From Streptococcus mitis (GTDB taxonomy: Bacteria > Bacillota > Bacilli > Lactobacillales > Streptococcaceae), in the NCBI RefSeq assembly GCF_000722705.1, contig NZ_JPFW01000001.1:80001-144000 (forward strand): 64,000 bases of DNA, given 5' to 3'. Shown here in pieces: positions 7,277-15,968 of this stretch. The position numbers and the translations under genes are program-made. Numbering within the stretch: position 1 is the stretch's first letter; every line of letters begins with the position of its first letter. Under the pieces are notes generated by a model, which had not been told where the DNA came from, searched no databases, and worked only from the letters and a program-made list of their open reading frames with translations.

Positions 7277-8134
7277 ATGATTTTAAGTGAAAATAGAGAA
7301 GATGAGTTAAGAAAATTTGCAACGAAAATCCGATTAAATACTCTTAGAACATTGAATCATCTTGGATTCGGCCATTATGGAGGGAGTCTGTCTATAGTAG
7401 AAGTTTTAGCGGTGCTTTATGGTGAAATAATGCCAATGACTCCAGAAATATTTGCATCACGAGATAGAGATTATTTTGTTTTATCCAAGGGTCATGCTGG
7501 ACCAGCTTTGTACAGCACACTCTATTTGAATGGTTTCTTTGACAAAGAATTCTTATATTCTTTAAATACAAATGGAACCAAATTACCGTCTCATCCTGAT
7601 AGAAATCTAACGCCGGGCATAGATATGACAACTGGCTCCCTAGGACAAGGAATTAGTGTCGCAACCGGACTTGCATATGGTCAGAGAATAAGAAAAAGTC
7701 CCTTTTATACATATGCCATTGTTGGAGATGGTGAGTTAAATGAGGGACAATGTTGGGAGGCTATACAGTTTGCTTCTCATCAACAGTTATCTAATTTAAT
7801 TGTATTTGTAGACGATAACAAAAAACAATTAGATGGTTTTACAAAGGATATTTGTAATCCAGGAGATTTTGTAGAAAAATTCTCAGCATTTGGATTTGAA
7901 TCCATTAGGGTCAATGGTTCAGATATTAGAGAAATTTATGAAGGGATTGTTCAATTAAAACAGTCAAATAATTCATCACCTAAGTGTATTGTATTAGATA
8001 CTATTAAAGGTCAGGGGGTTCAAGAGCTGGAAGAAATGAAATCCAATCATCATCTCCGCCCTACTGTAGAGGAGAGACAAATGTTAACTTCAGTTGTAGA
8101 AAGATTAAGTCAGGAATTGGAGGAAACAGAATGA
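7277..8134 (+). CDS. Transketolase, N-terminal (thiamine-binding) subunit
   Basis: 285-aa N-terminal half of a split transketolase. It carries the thiamine-pyrophosphate motif GDGELNEGQCWEAIQFA with downstream N (about residues 151-180), and the conserved SKGHAGPALYSTLY and GSLGQGIS segments. It pairs with the C-terminal subunit, whose start codon overlaps its stop (ATGA). Within this operon it likely routes a pentulose phosphate made from the PTS substrate; that is inference from context. Confidence 0.92.
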   Translation: MILSENREDELRKFATKIRLNTLRTLNHLGFGHYGGSLSIVEVLAVLYGEIMPMTPEIFASRDRDYFVLSKGHAGPALYSTLYLNGFFDKEFLYSLNTNGTKLPSHPDRNLTPGIDMTTGSLGQGISVATGLAYGQRIRKSPFYTYAIVGDGELNEGQCWEAIQFASHQQLSNLIVFVDDNKKQLDGFTKDICNPGDFVEKFSAFGFESIRVNGSDIREIYEGIVQLKQSNNSSPKCIVLDTIKGQGVQELEEMKSNHHLRPTVEERQMLTSVVERLSQELEETE

Positions 8135-9063
8135 TGAGAAGTACGAAAGAATTACGACATGTGTATAGAGATTTCCTTCTAGAGGCTAACCAAAGTTATT
8201 CTGATATAGTAGTTTTAGAAGCAGATTTGTCAAGTTCGATGGCTACTAATAATCTTGAAAAGGACTTTGGAGACCGTTATGTGAATGTTGGGATTATGGA
8301 AGCAGAAATGGTAGGCCTTGCAGCAGGTTTATCTATTCAGGGTTTTAGACCTTATCTTCATACATTTGGCCCTTTTGCTTCACGAAGAGTATTTGATCAA
8401 TTATTTATTTCTCTTGGATACGCACAATTGGATGCCACTGTGATTGGGTCAGATGCAGGAGTAACTGCGGAAATGAATGGTGGGACACATATGCCATTTG
8501 AAGAAATTGGATTGTTACGTTTAATTCCTAAATCAATCATTTTCGAAGCAACTGATGATATCCAATTTCGTGAAATCTTGAATCAGACATTAGACTTAAA
8601 AGGACTAAAATATATTCGAACAATTAGAAAAGCTCCAGAGGCTGTATATCAAGGTGGAGAAGATTTTTCTAAAGGTTATATTGAGTTAAGACATGGTGAA
8701 GATGTTGTAATAGTTGCTTCTGGAATAATGGTTGCTCCAAGTATTCGAGTTGCGGATGAACTGTCTAAATTAGGTTATTCAGTAGGTGTCATAGATTTAT
8801 TTAGAATCAAACCAATACCAGAACAGATAAAAACAATGTTAAGTGGAAAAACTGTATTTACTGTAGAAAACCACAATCAGATAGGTGGAATCGGCAGTGC
8901 TTTATGTGAATTATTCTCTGATGATGGAATAACAAAAATTCATCGGATGGGTGTTCAAGAAAAATTTGGTCAAGTAGGGAAAATGGATTATCTTCTTAAT
9001 GAGTATGGTTTGAGTGAATCGAATATAAAAGAGAAGGTTCTAGAGTTTTATAATGCAAGATAG
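8131..9063 (+). CDS. Transketolase, C-terminal subunit
   Basis: 310-aa partner carrying the pyrimidine-binding and C-terminal domains. The catalytic Glu lies in NVGIMEAEMVGLAAGLS (about residues 50-66), followed by FGPFASRRVFDQL. It begins ATGATG overlapping the N-terminal subunit's stop by four bases, so the two are translationally coupled. Split transketolases of this kind are common in PTS-linked operons of Firmicutes. Confidence 0.92.
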   Translation: MMRSTKELRHVYRDFLLEANQSYSDIVVLEADLSSSMATNNLEKDFGDRYVNVGIMEAEMVGLAAGLSIQGFRPYLHTFGPFASRRVFDQLFISLGYAQLDATVIGSDAGVTAEMNGGTHMPFEEIGLLRLIPKSIIFEATDDIQFREILNQTLDLKGLKYIRTIRKAPEAVYQGGEDFSKGYIELRHGEDVVIVASGIMVAPSIRVADELSKLGYSVGVIDLFRIKPIPEQIKTMLSGKTVFTVENHNQIGGIGSALCELFSDDGITKIHRMGVQEKFGQVGKMDYLLNEYGLSESNIKEKVLEFYNAR

Positions 9064-9120
9064 ATGTTAAATACACTTATCTGAAAGAATTTCTGTAAAA
9101 ATTACATTACGTTATTTAAA

Positions 9121-9183
9121 GCAAGCGGATTAAAAAGCATATTCTGGTCATCAGAAAGTGCCCTGATCCGCTTTGTTGTTTTT
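9121..9183 (+). terminator. Terminator of the PTS-transketolase operon
   Basis: Outer stem AAGCGGAT / ATCCGCTT encloses an inner hairpin TTCTG / CAGAA, followed by TGTTGTTTTTAATTTT. Confidence 0.7.
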
Positions 9184-9210
9184 AATTTTAAATATTTCAG
9201 ATGTATATAG

Positions 9211-9225
9211 AATTTTCTGAAAATT
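9211..9225. promoter_or_regulatory. CodY box upstream of ilvD (15/15)
   Basis: AATTTTCTGAAAATT is an exact match to the CodY consensus AATTTTCWGAAAATT. It lies about 38 bp upstream of the ilvD -10 (TATAAT at 9263-9268, extended by TGC), fitting repression of branched-chain amino-acid synthesis when isoleucine and GTP are plentiful. Confidence 0.88.
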
Positions 9226-9259
9226 CAAGAATTTTCTTCTGTTCATTGCTTTTAAAATG

Positions 9260-9268
9260 TGCTATAAT
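9260..9268 (+). promoter_or_regulatory. ilvD promoter (extended -10)
   Basis: TGC followed by TATAAT at 9263-9268. No good -35 at 17 bp. The SD GGGAGGG precedes the ATG at 9296. Confidence 0.65.
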
Positions 9269-9295
9269 AGTAAAAACTGAAATGGGAGGGATAAG

Positions 9296-10999
9296 ATGAC
9301 TGAATTAGATAAACGTCACCGCAGTAGCATTTATGACAGCATGGTTAAATCACCAAACCGTGCCATGCTTCGTGCGACTGGTATGACAGATAAGGACTTT
9401 GAAACACCGATTGTAGGGGTTATTTCGACTTGGGCGGAAAATACACCATGTAACATTCACTTGCATGATTTTGGGAAATTAGCCAAAGAAGGTATCAAAT
9501 CGGCAGGTGCTTGGCCTGTACAATTTGGGACTATCACTGTAGCGGACGGGATTGCCATGGGAACGCCTGGTATGCGCTTCTCTTTGACATCTCGTGATAT
9601 CATTGCGGACTCAATCGAGGCGGCTATGGGTGGTCACAACGTGGATGCCTTCGTCGCTATCGGTGGCTGTGACAAGAACATGCCGGGTTCTATGATTGCC
9701 ATTGCTAATATGGATATTCCAGCTATTTTCGCCTATGGTGGAACCATTGCACCGGGAAATCTTGATGGCAAAGATATTGACTTGGTTTCTGTTTTTGAGG
9801 GTATCGGGAAATGGAACCACGGTGACATGACGGCTGAGGACGTGAAACGTCTCGAATGTAATGCCTGCCCTGGCCCTGGTGGCTGTGGTGGTATGTACAC
9901 TGCTAATACCATGGCGACTGCTATCGAAGTTCTCGGTATGAGTTTGCCAGGTTCATCCTCGCACCCAGCTGAATCAGCTGACAAGAAAGAAGATATCGAA
10001 GCAGCAGGACGTGCTGTTGTTAAGATGTTGGAACTTGGTCTCAAGCCATCAGATATCTTGACTCGTGAAGCCTTTGAAGATGCCATTACTGTAACTATGG
10101 CTCTCGGTGGTTCTACAAATGCCACTCTTCACTTGCTTGCCATTGCCCATGCTGCCAATGTTGACTTGTCACTTGAGGACTTCAATACGATCCAAGAGCG
10201 TGTGCCTCACTTGGCTGACTTGAAACCATCTGGTCAGTATGTCTTCCAAGACCTCTACGAAGTCGGTGGTGTGCCTGCGGTTATGAGATATCTCTTGGCA
10301 AATGGTTTCCTTCATGGAGACCGCATCACATGTACTGGTAAGACTGTTGCTGAGAACTTAGCTGACTTTGCAGACCTCACCCCAGGTCAAAAAGTCATCA
10401 TGCCACTTGAAAATCCAAAACGTGCGGATGGTCCGCTTATTATCTTAAACGGAAACCTCGCTCCTGACGGTGCAGTTGCCAAGGTATCAGGTGTTAAAGT
10501 GCGTCGTCACGTTGGACCGGCTAAGGTCTTTGACTCAGAAGAAGATGCGATTCAGGCCGTTTTGACAGATGAAATCGTTGATGGCGATGTAGTCGTTGTT
10601 CGTTTCGTTGGACCTAAGGGTGGTCCTGGTATGCCTGAGATGCTGTCACTTTCATCAATGATTGTTGGTAAAGGTCAAGGAGACAAGGTTGCACTCTTGA
10701 CAGACGGACGTTTCTCTGGTGGTACTTATGGTCTCGTTGTTGGACATATCGCTCCTGAAGCTCAGGATGGTGGACCAATTGCCTATCTTCGTACAGGCGA
10801 TATCGTTACAGTTGACCAAGATACCAAAGAAATTTCTATGGCTGTATCGGAAGAAGAACTTGAAAAACGCAAGGCAGAAACAACCTTGCCACCACTTTAC
10901 AGCCGTGGTGTTCTTGGTAAATATGCCCACATCGTATCATCTGCTTCACGCGGAGCCGTGACAGACTTCTGGAATATGGACAAGTCAGGTAAAAAATAA
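9296..10999 (+). CDS. ilvD: Dihydroxy-acid dehydratase
   Basis: Converts 2,3-dihydroxy-isovalerate and -methylvalerate to the 2-keto acids in valine and isoleucine synthesis (567 aa). Iron-sulfur and metal ligands are in GGCDKNMPG (about residue 122) and [17 protein letters not shown] (about 188). The C-terminal signature [11 protein letters not shown] is present. It stands alone, outside any ilvBNC cluster, behind a perfect CodY box. Convergent with the DUF59 gene, sharing a bidirectional terminator. Confidence 0.98.
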   Translation: MTELDKRHRSSIYDSMVKSPNRAMLRATGMTDKDFETPIVGVISTWAENTPCNIHLHDFGKLAKEGIKSAGAWPVQFGTITVADGIAMGTPGMRFSLTSRDIIADSIEAAMGGHNVDAFVAIGGCDKNMPGSMIAIANMDIPAIFAYGGTIAPGNLDGKDIDLVSVFEGIGKWNHGDMTAEDVKRLECNACPGPGGCGGMYTANTMATAIEVLGMSLPGSSSHPAESADKKEDIEAAGRAVVKMLELGLKPSDILTREAFEDAITVTMALGGSTNATLHLLAIAHAANVDLSLEDFNTIQERVPHLADLKPSGQYVFQDLYEVGGVPAVMRYLLANGFLHGDRITCTGKTVAENLADFADLTPGQKVIMPLENPKRADGPLIILNGNLAPDGAVAKVSGVKVRRHVGPAKVFDSEEDAIQAVLTDEIVDGDVVVVRFVGPKGGPGMPEMLSLSSMIVGKGQGDKVALLTDGRFSGGTYGLVVGHIAPEAQDGGPIAYLRTGDIVTVDQDTKEISMAVSEEELEKRKAETTLPPLYSRGVLGKYAHIVSSASRGAVTDFWNMDKSGKK

Positions 11000-11003
11000 A
11001 CTC

Positions 11004-11036
11004 AAAAAGCAAGCCAACTTCGGCTTGCTTCTTTTC
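11004..11036. terminator. Bidirectional terminator between ilvD and the DUF59 gene
   Basis: Nine-bp perfect stem AAGCAAGCC (11007-11015) / GGCTTGCTT (11022-11030), loop AACTTC, with A- and T-rich flanks. Confidence 0.85.
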
Positions 11037-11059
11037 ATCTTCAAAAGTAATTTTCCTGC

Positions 11060-11401
11060 TTAACGAGGTGGTAGTCCAAGGGCAATACGGCCGTAGCGAC
11101 TGATTCGTGTGATTTTCCAAGCAGGTGACCAGGTAACTTCAACCTTGACATCTTCGATACCCTCGATTTGTTTGAGACCTGCCACGATTTCGATAGGCAG
11201 GCTTTCGGCACAATCGCAGGCAGTATCGGTGAAGGTCATGACAATCTTACAGAGACCTGTTTCATCCAGATTGATTTCATAAATCAACCCTAGATTGTAA
11301 ACATCCAATTCCACATCTGTATCAAAAACCTTCTCTAGTTTTTCGATAATTTGGTCTTGTAAGGCCAAAGCACGGTCATTGATTTTGATATCCTCTCTCA
11401 T
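11060..11401 (-). CDS. DUF59/MIP18-family metal-sulfur cluster assembly protein
   Basis: 113-aa protein of the MIP18/PaaD/SufT family. The core reads DVELDVYNLGLIYEINLDE, then the hallmark cysteine region MTFTDTACDCAES (about residues 70-82), then EIVAGLKQIEGIEDVKVEVTWSPAW. Family members help deliver Fe-S clusters. Here it faces ilvD, an Fe-S enzyme; a functional link is possible but is only inferred from adjacency. Confidence 0.88.
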   Translation of the reverse strand: MREDIKINDRALALQDQIIEKLEKVFDTDVELDVYNLGLIYEINLDETGLCKIVMTFTDTACDCAESLPIEIVAGLKQIEGIEDVKVEVTWSPAWKITRISRYGRIALGLPPR

Positions 11402-11470
11402 TACAGTCCCTCCACGTGATAAATATCCTCTATTTTCTCATAATTCTGACAATTTGGCAAGTTTTTGATG

Positions 11471-11485
11471 AATTTTCTGAAAAAT
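11471..11485. promoter_or_regulatory. CodY-box-like site in the rgg promoter (14/15)
   Basis: AATTTTCTGAAAAAT differs from the CodY consensus at one base. It lies between a TTGATG (11465-11470) and an extended -10, TGA-TAAAAT (-10 at 11490-11495), so a bound repressor would block polymerase. Confidence 0.65.
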
Positions 11486-11524
11486 ATGATAAAATGAAGA
11501 AAATACGGAATCAAGGGGAAGCCT

Positions 11525-12376
11525 ATGGAGCAGATTGGAAAAGTCTTTAGACAATTACGAGAGTCAAGAAATATCTCGCTGAGACAAGCAACTGGGGGAC
11601 AATTTTCGCCGTCTATGTTGTCCCGATTTGAAACTGGTCAGAGTGAGCTTTCGGTGGAAAAGTTTCTATTTGCCCTAGAAAATATATCTGCCAGTGTGGA
11701 GGAAATCCTCTTTCTTGCGAGAGGTTTCCAGTATGATACAGATTCTGAGTTGAGAAAAGAAATCATAGATGTCTTGGATCCAAAGAACATAGCTCCGCTT
11801 GAGGACTTGTATCGCAGGGAGTATCAAAAGCATGCCCATTCTCAAAACAAACAGAAACATATTCTAAATGCCATTCTTATCAAGTCTTATATGAAGAGTA
11901 TGGATGAAAGCGTAGAGTTAACGGCAGAGGAAGGGAAAGTCCTTCATGATTATTTGTTTTCTACCGAGATCTGGGGAATCTATGAACTCAATTTATTTTC
12001 AGTCAGTTCACCATTTCTATCTGTTTCTCTTTTCACTAGGTATGTTAGAGAAATGGTACGTAAATCTGATTTTCTAATGGAAATGTCTGGCAATCGAAAC
12101 CTGTTTCACACTATACTATTGAATGGCTTTTTAGCCAGCATTGAGTGTGAAGAATTTACCAATGCCTCTTATTTTAAACGTGTTATCGAAGAGCATTTCT
12201 ACAATGAAAATGAAACCTATTTCCGAACGGTCTATTTGTGGGCGGAAGGTCTCCTTGATAGCAAGCAAGGTAGAGTCAAGGAAGGTCAGAAAAAGATGGA
12301 GGATGCTGTCCGTATTTTTGAGATGCTTGGCTGTAATAAATCTGCCGAATACTATAGAAAAACGACCGATTGTTGA
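11525..12376 (+). CDS. Rgg/GadR/MutR-family transcriptional regulator
   Basis: 283-aa Rgg protein with an N-terminal XRE-type HTH (about 5-60; LRESRNISLRQATGGQFSPS, MLSRFETGQSELS) and a C-terminal TPR-like helical domain. Rgg proteins sense short peptides in streptococci. I think this corresponds to pneumococcal Rgg1952 (between ilvD and hisS). I found no convincing SHP-type peptide gene in the flanking spacers. The MFS transporter downstream is the likeliest local target. Promoter carries a CodY-like site. Confidence 0.9.
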   Translation: MEQIGKVFRQLRESRNISLRQATGGQFSPSMLSRFETGQSELSVEKFLFALENISASVEEILFLARGFQYDTDSELRKEIIDVLDPKNIAPLEDLYRREYQKHAHSQNKQKHILNAILIKSYMKSMDESVELTAEEGKVLHDYLFSTEIWGIYELNLFSVSSPFLSVSLFTRYVREMVRKSDFLMEMSGNRNLFHTILLNGFLASIECEEFTNASYFKRVIEEHFYNENETYFRTVYLWAEGLLDSKQGRVKEGQKKMEDAVRIFEMLGCNKSAEYYRKTTDC

Positions 12377-12432
12377 ATATCTGCAAACTAAGAAAATAAT
12401 TTGAAATTTTAAGTGATAGAATTGTTGGGCTC

Positions 12433-12470
12433 TCTCGTGTCACTGGAGAAATTCTCTCGTTTCTTTTTGC
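12433..12470 (+). terminator. Weak terminator-like sequence after rgg
   Basis: CTCTCGTG and TCTCTCGTTTCTTTTT with intervening GGAGAAATT (GAGA pairing with TCTC), followed by a T-rich run. Stem is short and imperfect. Confidence 0.35.
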
Positions 12471-12521
12471 TCATTTTATTTGTTGCATATATTCAAAAGT
12501 TTTTCCTCTAAAATTTCTAAG

Positions 12522-12530
12522 TGCTATACT
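12522..12530 (+). promoter_or_regulatory. MFS transporter promoter (extended -10)
   Basis: TGC directly before TATACT (12525-12530); no good -35. It indicates that the transporter is transcribed independently and could be Rgg-activated. Confidence 0.55.
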
Positions 12531-12576
12531 ATAGTCATACTTCACATAAAACTTCGAACAAGAAGGGAGATTACCT

Positions 12577-13824
12577 ATGAAACTATTGTTCAGAAATCAA
12601 GCTTATCGTCTCTTGACTTTGTCACGATTCTTCAATGCTTTTGGTGCTTCAATTTTTAACCTGGTATTTATCGTTTATGCATCGACCTTGCCACAAGCCT
12701 CTTTTGCGGTTGCTATGGCGAATATTGTCATGATTCTTCCGACTCTCTTTACAGTTTTTGTAGGGATTCGGGCAGATTACACGAGGGCCAAGGTCCAATG
12801 GATGGTTTATAGCGGTTTGTTTCAGGCGGTTTTATTTTTTCTGGCAGCCCTAGTTGTCCAGCAAGCTAGTCTCTTTGCCTTTTCTAGCCTGTGTTTAATC
12901 AATGTCATTAGTGATGTCATCAGTGATTTTGCAGGTGGCTTGCGCATGCCTCTCATTAAGGAAAAAGTAGCTGAAGACGATCTGATGGAGGCTTATTCTT
13001 TTAACCAGTTTATCACCTATATTTCAGCTATTGGTGGTCAAGCTTTTGGAGTCTGGCTCTTAGGTCTATCGGTCAACAATTTTTCCCTCGTTGCGGGAAT
13101 CAATGCCTGTTTCTTCCTAGTATCAGCCGTCATCCTCTTTTTAGGAAAAAGCAAATTGAGCCTGTCAATGTCATCTGCTGATGGTGAAATTCTAAAAAAT
13201 GAGAAGCTTCCGATCAAAGAGCAGTTCCTAACGATTTATCGAAATTTACGTCTCGTTTTTCTTAAAGGTGGACAGAAAAACTTTGGATTCATGATCTTTG
13301 CTGTCTTGCTTATCAATGCCTTGGGTGGCGCTTTAGGAAGCATCTATAACATCTTCTTTTTGAGCCATTCTCTTTTGGACTTTTCTTACACAGAGGCATT
13401 ATTTATCAGTCAATTCTGTGCTTTGTTAGCAATCATCATCAGTAGCCTTACAGGCAATGATTATTTTGGGAAGCAGTCCTTGCCTAGATTGATGATGTGG
13501 GTGACCGTAGGACTCAGTCTAGTTGGTCTAGCTAATGTATTCAATCAAGTCGTACTTGGTTTACTATTTCTCTGTTCAACTCTGTATGTGTCTGGTAAAG
13601 TTCAACCAAAGATTAGTGCCATGCTCCTGAAAAATCTAGCTCCAGAGGTTCTAGCTCGTACCAGTAATTTTTTAGGTTTATTGTTTACCTTATCCATACC
13701 TGTGGGAACAGCCTGTTTTTCACTTGTAGCTGTATGGAATATACAGTTGACTTGGATGCTATTTGTTGGTCTTTCCTTGCTAGCTATTCTTTTGACAGTT
13801 ATTAATCTCAAAAATGATATCTAA
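12577..13824 (+). CDS. Major facilitator superfamily transporter
   Basis: 415-aa protein with about 12 hydrophobic segments in two halves separated by a charged loop (about residues 195-225). It opens MKLLFRNQAYRLLTLSRFFN and has the MFS motif-A-like GIRADYTRAK after TM2. It resembles macrolide-efflux-like exporters, but the substrate is unknown. SD AAGGGAG. It lies directly downstream of the Rgg regulator. Confidence 0.85.
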   Translation: MKLLFRNQAYRLLTLSRFFNAFGASIFNLVFIVYASTLPQASFAVAMANIVMILPTLFTVFVGIRADYTRAKVQWMVYSGLFQAVLFFLAALVVQQASLFAFSSLCLINVISDVISDFAGGLRMPLIKEKVAEDDLMEAYSFNQFITYISAIGGQAFGVWLLGLSVNNFSLVAGINACFFLVSAVILFLGKSKLSLSMSSADGEILKNEKLPIKEQFLTIYRNLRLVFLKGGQKNFGFMIFAVLLINALGGALGSIYNIFFLSHSLLDFSYTEALFISQFCALLAIIISSLTGNDYFGKQSLPRLMMWVTVGLSLVGLANVFNQVVLGLLFLCSTLYVSGKVQPKISAMLLKNLAPEVLARTSNFLGLLFTLSIPVGTACFSLVAVWNIQLTWMLFVGLSLLAILLTVINLKNDI

Positions 13825-13863
13825 ATCCTAATTTTTTTCTTACTGTTTTAATCCCTTTATTTA

Positions 13864-13872
13864 TGGTAAAAT
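13864..13872 (+). promoter_or_regulatory. hisS promoter (extended -10)
   Basis: TGG precedes TAAAAT (13867-13872). The string TTTATGGTAAAATA also occurs in the aspS promoter at about 17921-17934. Confidence 0.6.
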
Positions 13873-13901
13873 AAGACTATTAAGTTTAAAGAGGACTCCC
13901 T

Positions 13902-15191
13902 ATGAAATTACAAAAACCAAAAGGAACGCAGGATATCTTGCCTGCTGAGTCTGCCAAGTGGCAGTATGTTGAGGGCTTTGCCCGTGAGATTTTCAAGCGC
14001 TATAACTATGCGGAAGTGCGTACGCCTATTTTCGAGCATTACGAGGTTATCAGTCGCTCTGTCGGAGATACAACGGATATCGTAACCAAGGAAATGTACG
14101 ACTTCTATGACAAGGGTGACCGTCATATCACCCTCCGTCCAGAAGGAACTGCGCCAGTTGTCCGTTCTTATGTGGAAAATAAACTCTTCGCTCCAGAAGT
14201 GCAAAAGCCAAGTAAGTTCTACTACATGGGCCCTATGTTCCGCTATGAGCGTCCACAGGCAGGGCGTTTGCGCCAGTTCCACCAGATTGGTGTTGAGTGC
14301 TTTGGCTCTAGTAATCCAGCTACCGATGTGGAAACGATTGCTATGGCAGCCCATTTCTTGAAAGAAATCGGCATCCAAGGTGTCAAATTGCATCTTAACA
14401 CTCTTGGAAATACTGAGAGCCGTGCAGCCTACCGTCAAGCCTTGATTGACTATTTGACACCGCTCAAGGAGACCTTGTCTAAGGATAGCCAACGTCGTTT
14501 GGAGGAAAATCCTCTTCGTGTCTTGGACTCTAAAGAAAAAGAAGACAAGGTAGCAGTCGAGAATGCGCCTTCTATCTTGGACTTCCTTGATGAAGAAAGT
14601 CAAGCTCATTTTGATGCTGTGCGTCAGATGTTGGAAAATCTTGGAGTAGACTACATCATCGATACTAATATGGTGCGTGGTCTGGACTACTACAACCACA
14701 CCATTTTCGAGTTTATCACAGAGATTGAGGGCAATGACTTGACAGTCTGTGCGGGTGGTCGCTACGATGGTTTGGTTGCTTACTTTGGTGGCCCTGAAAC
14801 TGCTGGATTTGGTTTTGGACTCGGTGTAGAGCGTTTGCTTCTCATTCTTGAAAAGCAAGGTGTGGCCCTCCCTATCGAAAACGCTCTAGATGTTTATATC
14901 GCAGTCTTGGGTGATGGAGCAAATGTCAAAGCTCTAGAACTAGTACAAGCTCTTCGCCAACAAGGTTTCAAAGCAGAGCGTGATTACCTCAACCGTAAGC
15001 TCAAAGCTCAGTTCAAGTCAGCCGATGTCTTTGCTGCTAAGACCCTTATCACCCTAGGAGAGAGTGAAGTCGAAAGCGGACAAGTGACGGTCAAGAATAA
15101 TCAAACACGAGAAGAAGTGCAAGTGTCACTTGAGACAATCAGCCAAAACTTCTCAGAAATTTTTGAAAAACTAGGATTTTATACTCAATGA
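13902..15191 (+). CDS. hisS: Histidyl-tRNA synthetase
   Basis: Class II aminoacyl-tRNA synthetase (429 aa). N-terminal [11 protein letters not shown], motif 2 [19 protein letters not shown], the histidine signature ERPQ.GR and [10 protein letters not shown], and motif 3 [13 protein letters not shown] are present. The C-terminal anticodon-binding domain is at about 330-425. The last codons (ACT CAA TGA) lie inside a BOX repeat, so the repeat supplies the stop and the C-terminal residues. Confidence 0.98.
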   Translation: MKLQKPKGTQDILPAESAKWQYVEGFAREIFKRYNYAEVRTPIFEHYEVISRSVGDTTDIVTKEMYDFYDKGDRHITLRPEGTAPVVRSYVENKLFAPEVQKPSKFYYMGPMFRYERPQAGRLRQFHQIGVECFGSSNPATDVETIAMAAHFLKEIGIQGVKLHLNTLGNTESRAAYRQALIDYLTPLKETLSKDSQRRLEENPLRVLDSKEKEDKVAVENAPSILDFLDEESQAHFDAVRQMLENLGVDYIIDTNMVRGLDYYNHTIFEFITEIEGNDLTVCAGGRYDGLVAYFGGPETAGFGFGLGVERLLLILEKQGVALPIENALDVYIAVLGDGANVKALELVQALRQQGFKAERDYLNRKLKAQFKSADVFAAKTLITLGESEVESGQVTVKNNQTREEVQVSLETISQNFSEIFEKLGFYTQ

Positions 15192-15286
15192 AAATCAAAG
15201 AGCAAACTAGAAAGCTAGCCGCAGGCTGTACTTGAGTACGGCAAGGTGAAGCTGACGTGGTTTGAATTTGATTTTCGAAGAGTATT
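15181..15286 (-). repeat. BOX element (A-C type), overlapping the hisS stop
   Basis: The boxC end (ACTCAATGAAAATCAAAGAG) starts inside hisS, and the boxA end (CGGCAAGGTGAAGCTGACGT to TTTTCGAAGAGTATT) closes it, with no boxB. It is about 105 bp and matches three other copies in this window, at 39600, 59480 and 61970. Confidence 0.9.
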
Positions 15287-15302
15287 AATAGTAGAAAAAT
15301 TA

Positions 15303-15332
15303 GTCAGGAACCTACTCCTGACCTTTTTCTTT
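15303..15332 (+). terminator. hisS terminator downstream of the BOX
   Basis: GTCAGGA (15303-15309), loop ACCTAC, TCCTGAC (15316-15322), then CTTTTTCTTTT. Confidence 0.85.
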
Positions 15333-15356
15333 TGCAAAATGACAAAAATCATAAAC

Positions 15357-15382
15357 TTTTTGACAAATATGCTTGTCAAAAA
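15357..15382. promoter_or_regulatory. Palindromic operator candidate overlapping the XRE operon promoter
   Basis: Perfect 10-bp arms TTTTTGACAA (15357-15366) and TTGTCAAAAA (15373-15382) with a 6-bp centre. The right arm contains the -35 TTGTCA. A natural binding site for the XRE repressor encoded second in the operon (inference). Confidence 0.65.
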
Positions 15383-15401
15383 GAAAAAGATGTGTTACAA
15401 T
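15373..15401 (+). promoter_or_regulatory. Promoter of the XRE/membrane-protein operon
   Basis: TTGTCA (15373-15378), 17 bp, TACAAT (15396-15401). Confidence 0.8.
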
Positions 15402-15437
15402 ATAAGCAAGTTAAGAGAAAAGGAGAAAGGAACGATT

Positions 15438-15752
15438 ATGTGGGCATTAGGATTTGTACCTCTTGTGATTATGTATTATATCTACCATTCCCAAAAGGTC
15501 AAGAAACTAGAGAATAAAATCAAAAGAATTGAGCAAAAACAGAAAGGAAATAAAGAAATGTCAAGAATTTTAAAAGAATTGATTGGGAAAACACCGACAA
15601 TCGTTGGACAAGTTTTTGGAACAGACAACTGGGAAGTTGTAGATGTAGATGAGGAATGGGTCAAGCTACGTCGTGTTAATAAAAAAGGAAAAGAAAAATT
15701 CAAACTACAACGCATTGAGGATATCCAAACTGTTGAATTTGACGGAAAGTAG
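15438..15752 (+). CDS. Small membrane-anchored protein, 104 aa, unknown function
   Basis: It starts MWALGFVPLVIMYYIYHSQK after SD AGGAGAAAGG; a longer in-frame ORF from 15246 runs back through the BOX and terminator and is not credible. One N-terminal membrane segment (about 2-18) is followed by a basic helical stretch (about 19-42) and a small beta-rich cytoplasmic domain (about 45-104) containing PTIVGQVFGTDNWEVVDVDE. First gene of a six-gene operon with an XRE regulator and other membrane proteins. Function not recognised. Confidence 0.85.
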   Translation: MWALGFVPLVIMYYIYHSQKVKKLENKIKRIEQKQKGNKEMSRILKELIGKTPTIVGQVFGTDNWEVVDVDEEWVKLRRVNKKGKEKFKLQRIEDIQTVEFDGK

Positions 15753-15761
15753 GTGTGTAAC

Positions 15762-15968
15762 ATGCAACTAAAAAATCGTCTAAAAGAGCTGCGGGCTCGC
15801 GATGGCCTCAATCAAACCGAACTAGCCAAGCTAGCAGAGGTTTCCAGACAGACTATCAGCCTATTAGAACGGGACGAATACACCCCGTCCGTTGTGATTG
15901 CCTTGAAAATATCTCAGATTTTCAACGAAACAGTCGAATCGGTATTTCGCTTGGAGGAGGACGAGTGA
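15762..15968 (+). CDS. XRE-family transcriptional regulator (YgzD-like)
   Basis: 68-aa compact HTH protein: MQLKNRLKELRARDGLNQTE, then LAKLAEVSRQTISLLERDEY. This is the single-domain Cro/CI type usually paired with small integral membrane proteins in Firmicutes. The ATG at 15762 has a GTAGGTG SD; the upstream GTG gives three extra residues. Its stop overlaps the next start (TGATG). It probably represses its own operon through the palindrome at 15357-15382. Confidence 0.9.
   Translation: MQLKNRLKELRARDGLNQTELAKLAEVSRQTISLLERDEYTPSVVIALKISQIFNETVESVFRLEEDE

Noticed and set aside
12377-12576. SHP-type pheromone gene beside rgg
   Set aside because: Neither strand of the flanking spacers shows an SD plus short hydrophobic peptide.
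13908-14858. Long 316-aa frame antisense to hisS
   Set aside because: Complement of a highly conserved gene; no SD, no domain-like sequence.
15246-15437. N-terminal extension of the 104-aa protein
   Set aside because: It would be translated from BOX, terminator and promoter sequence; the ATG at 15438 has a strong SD.
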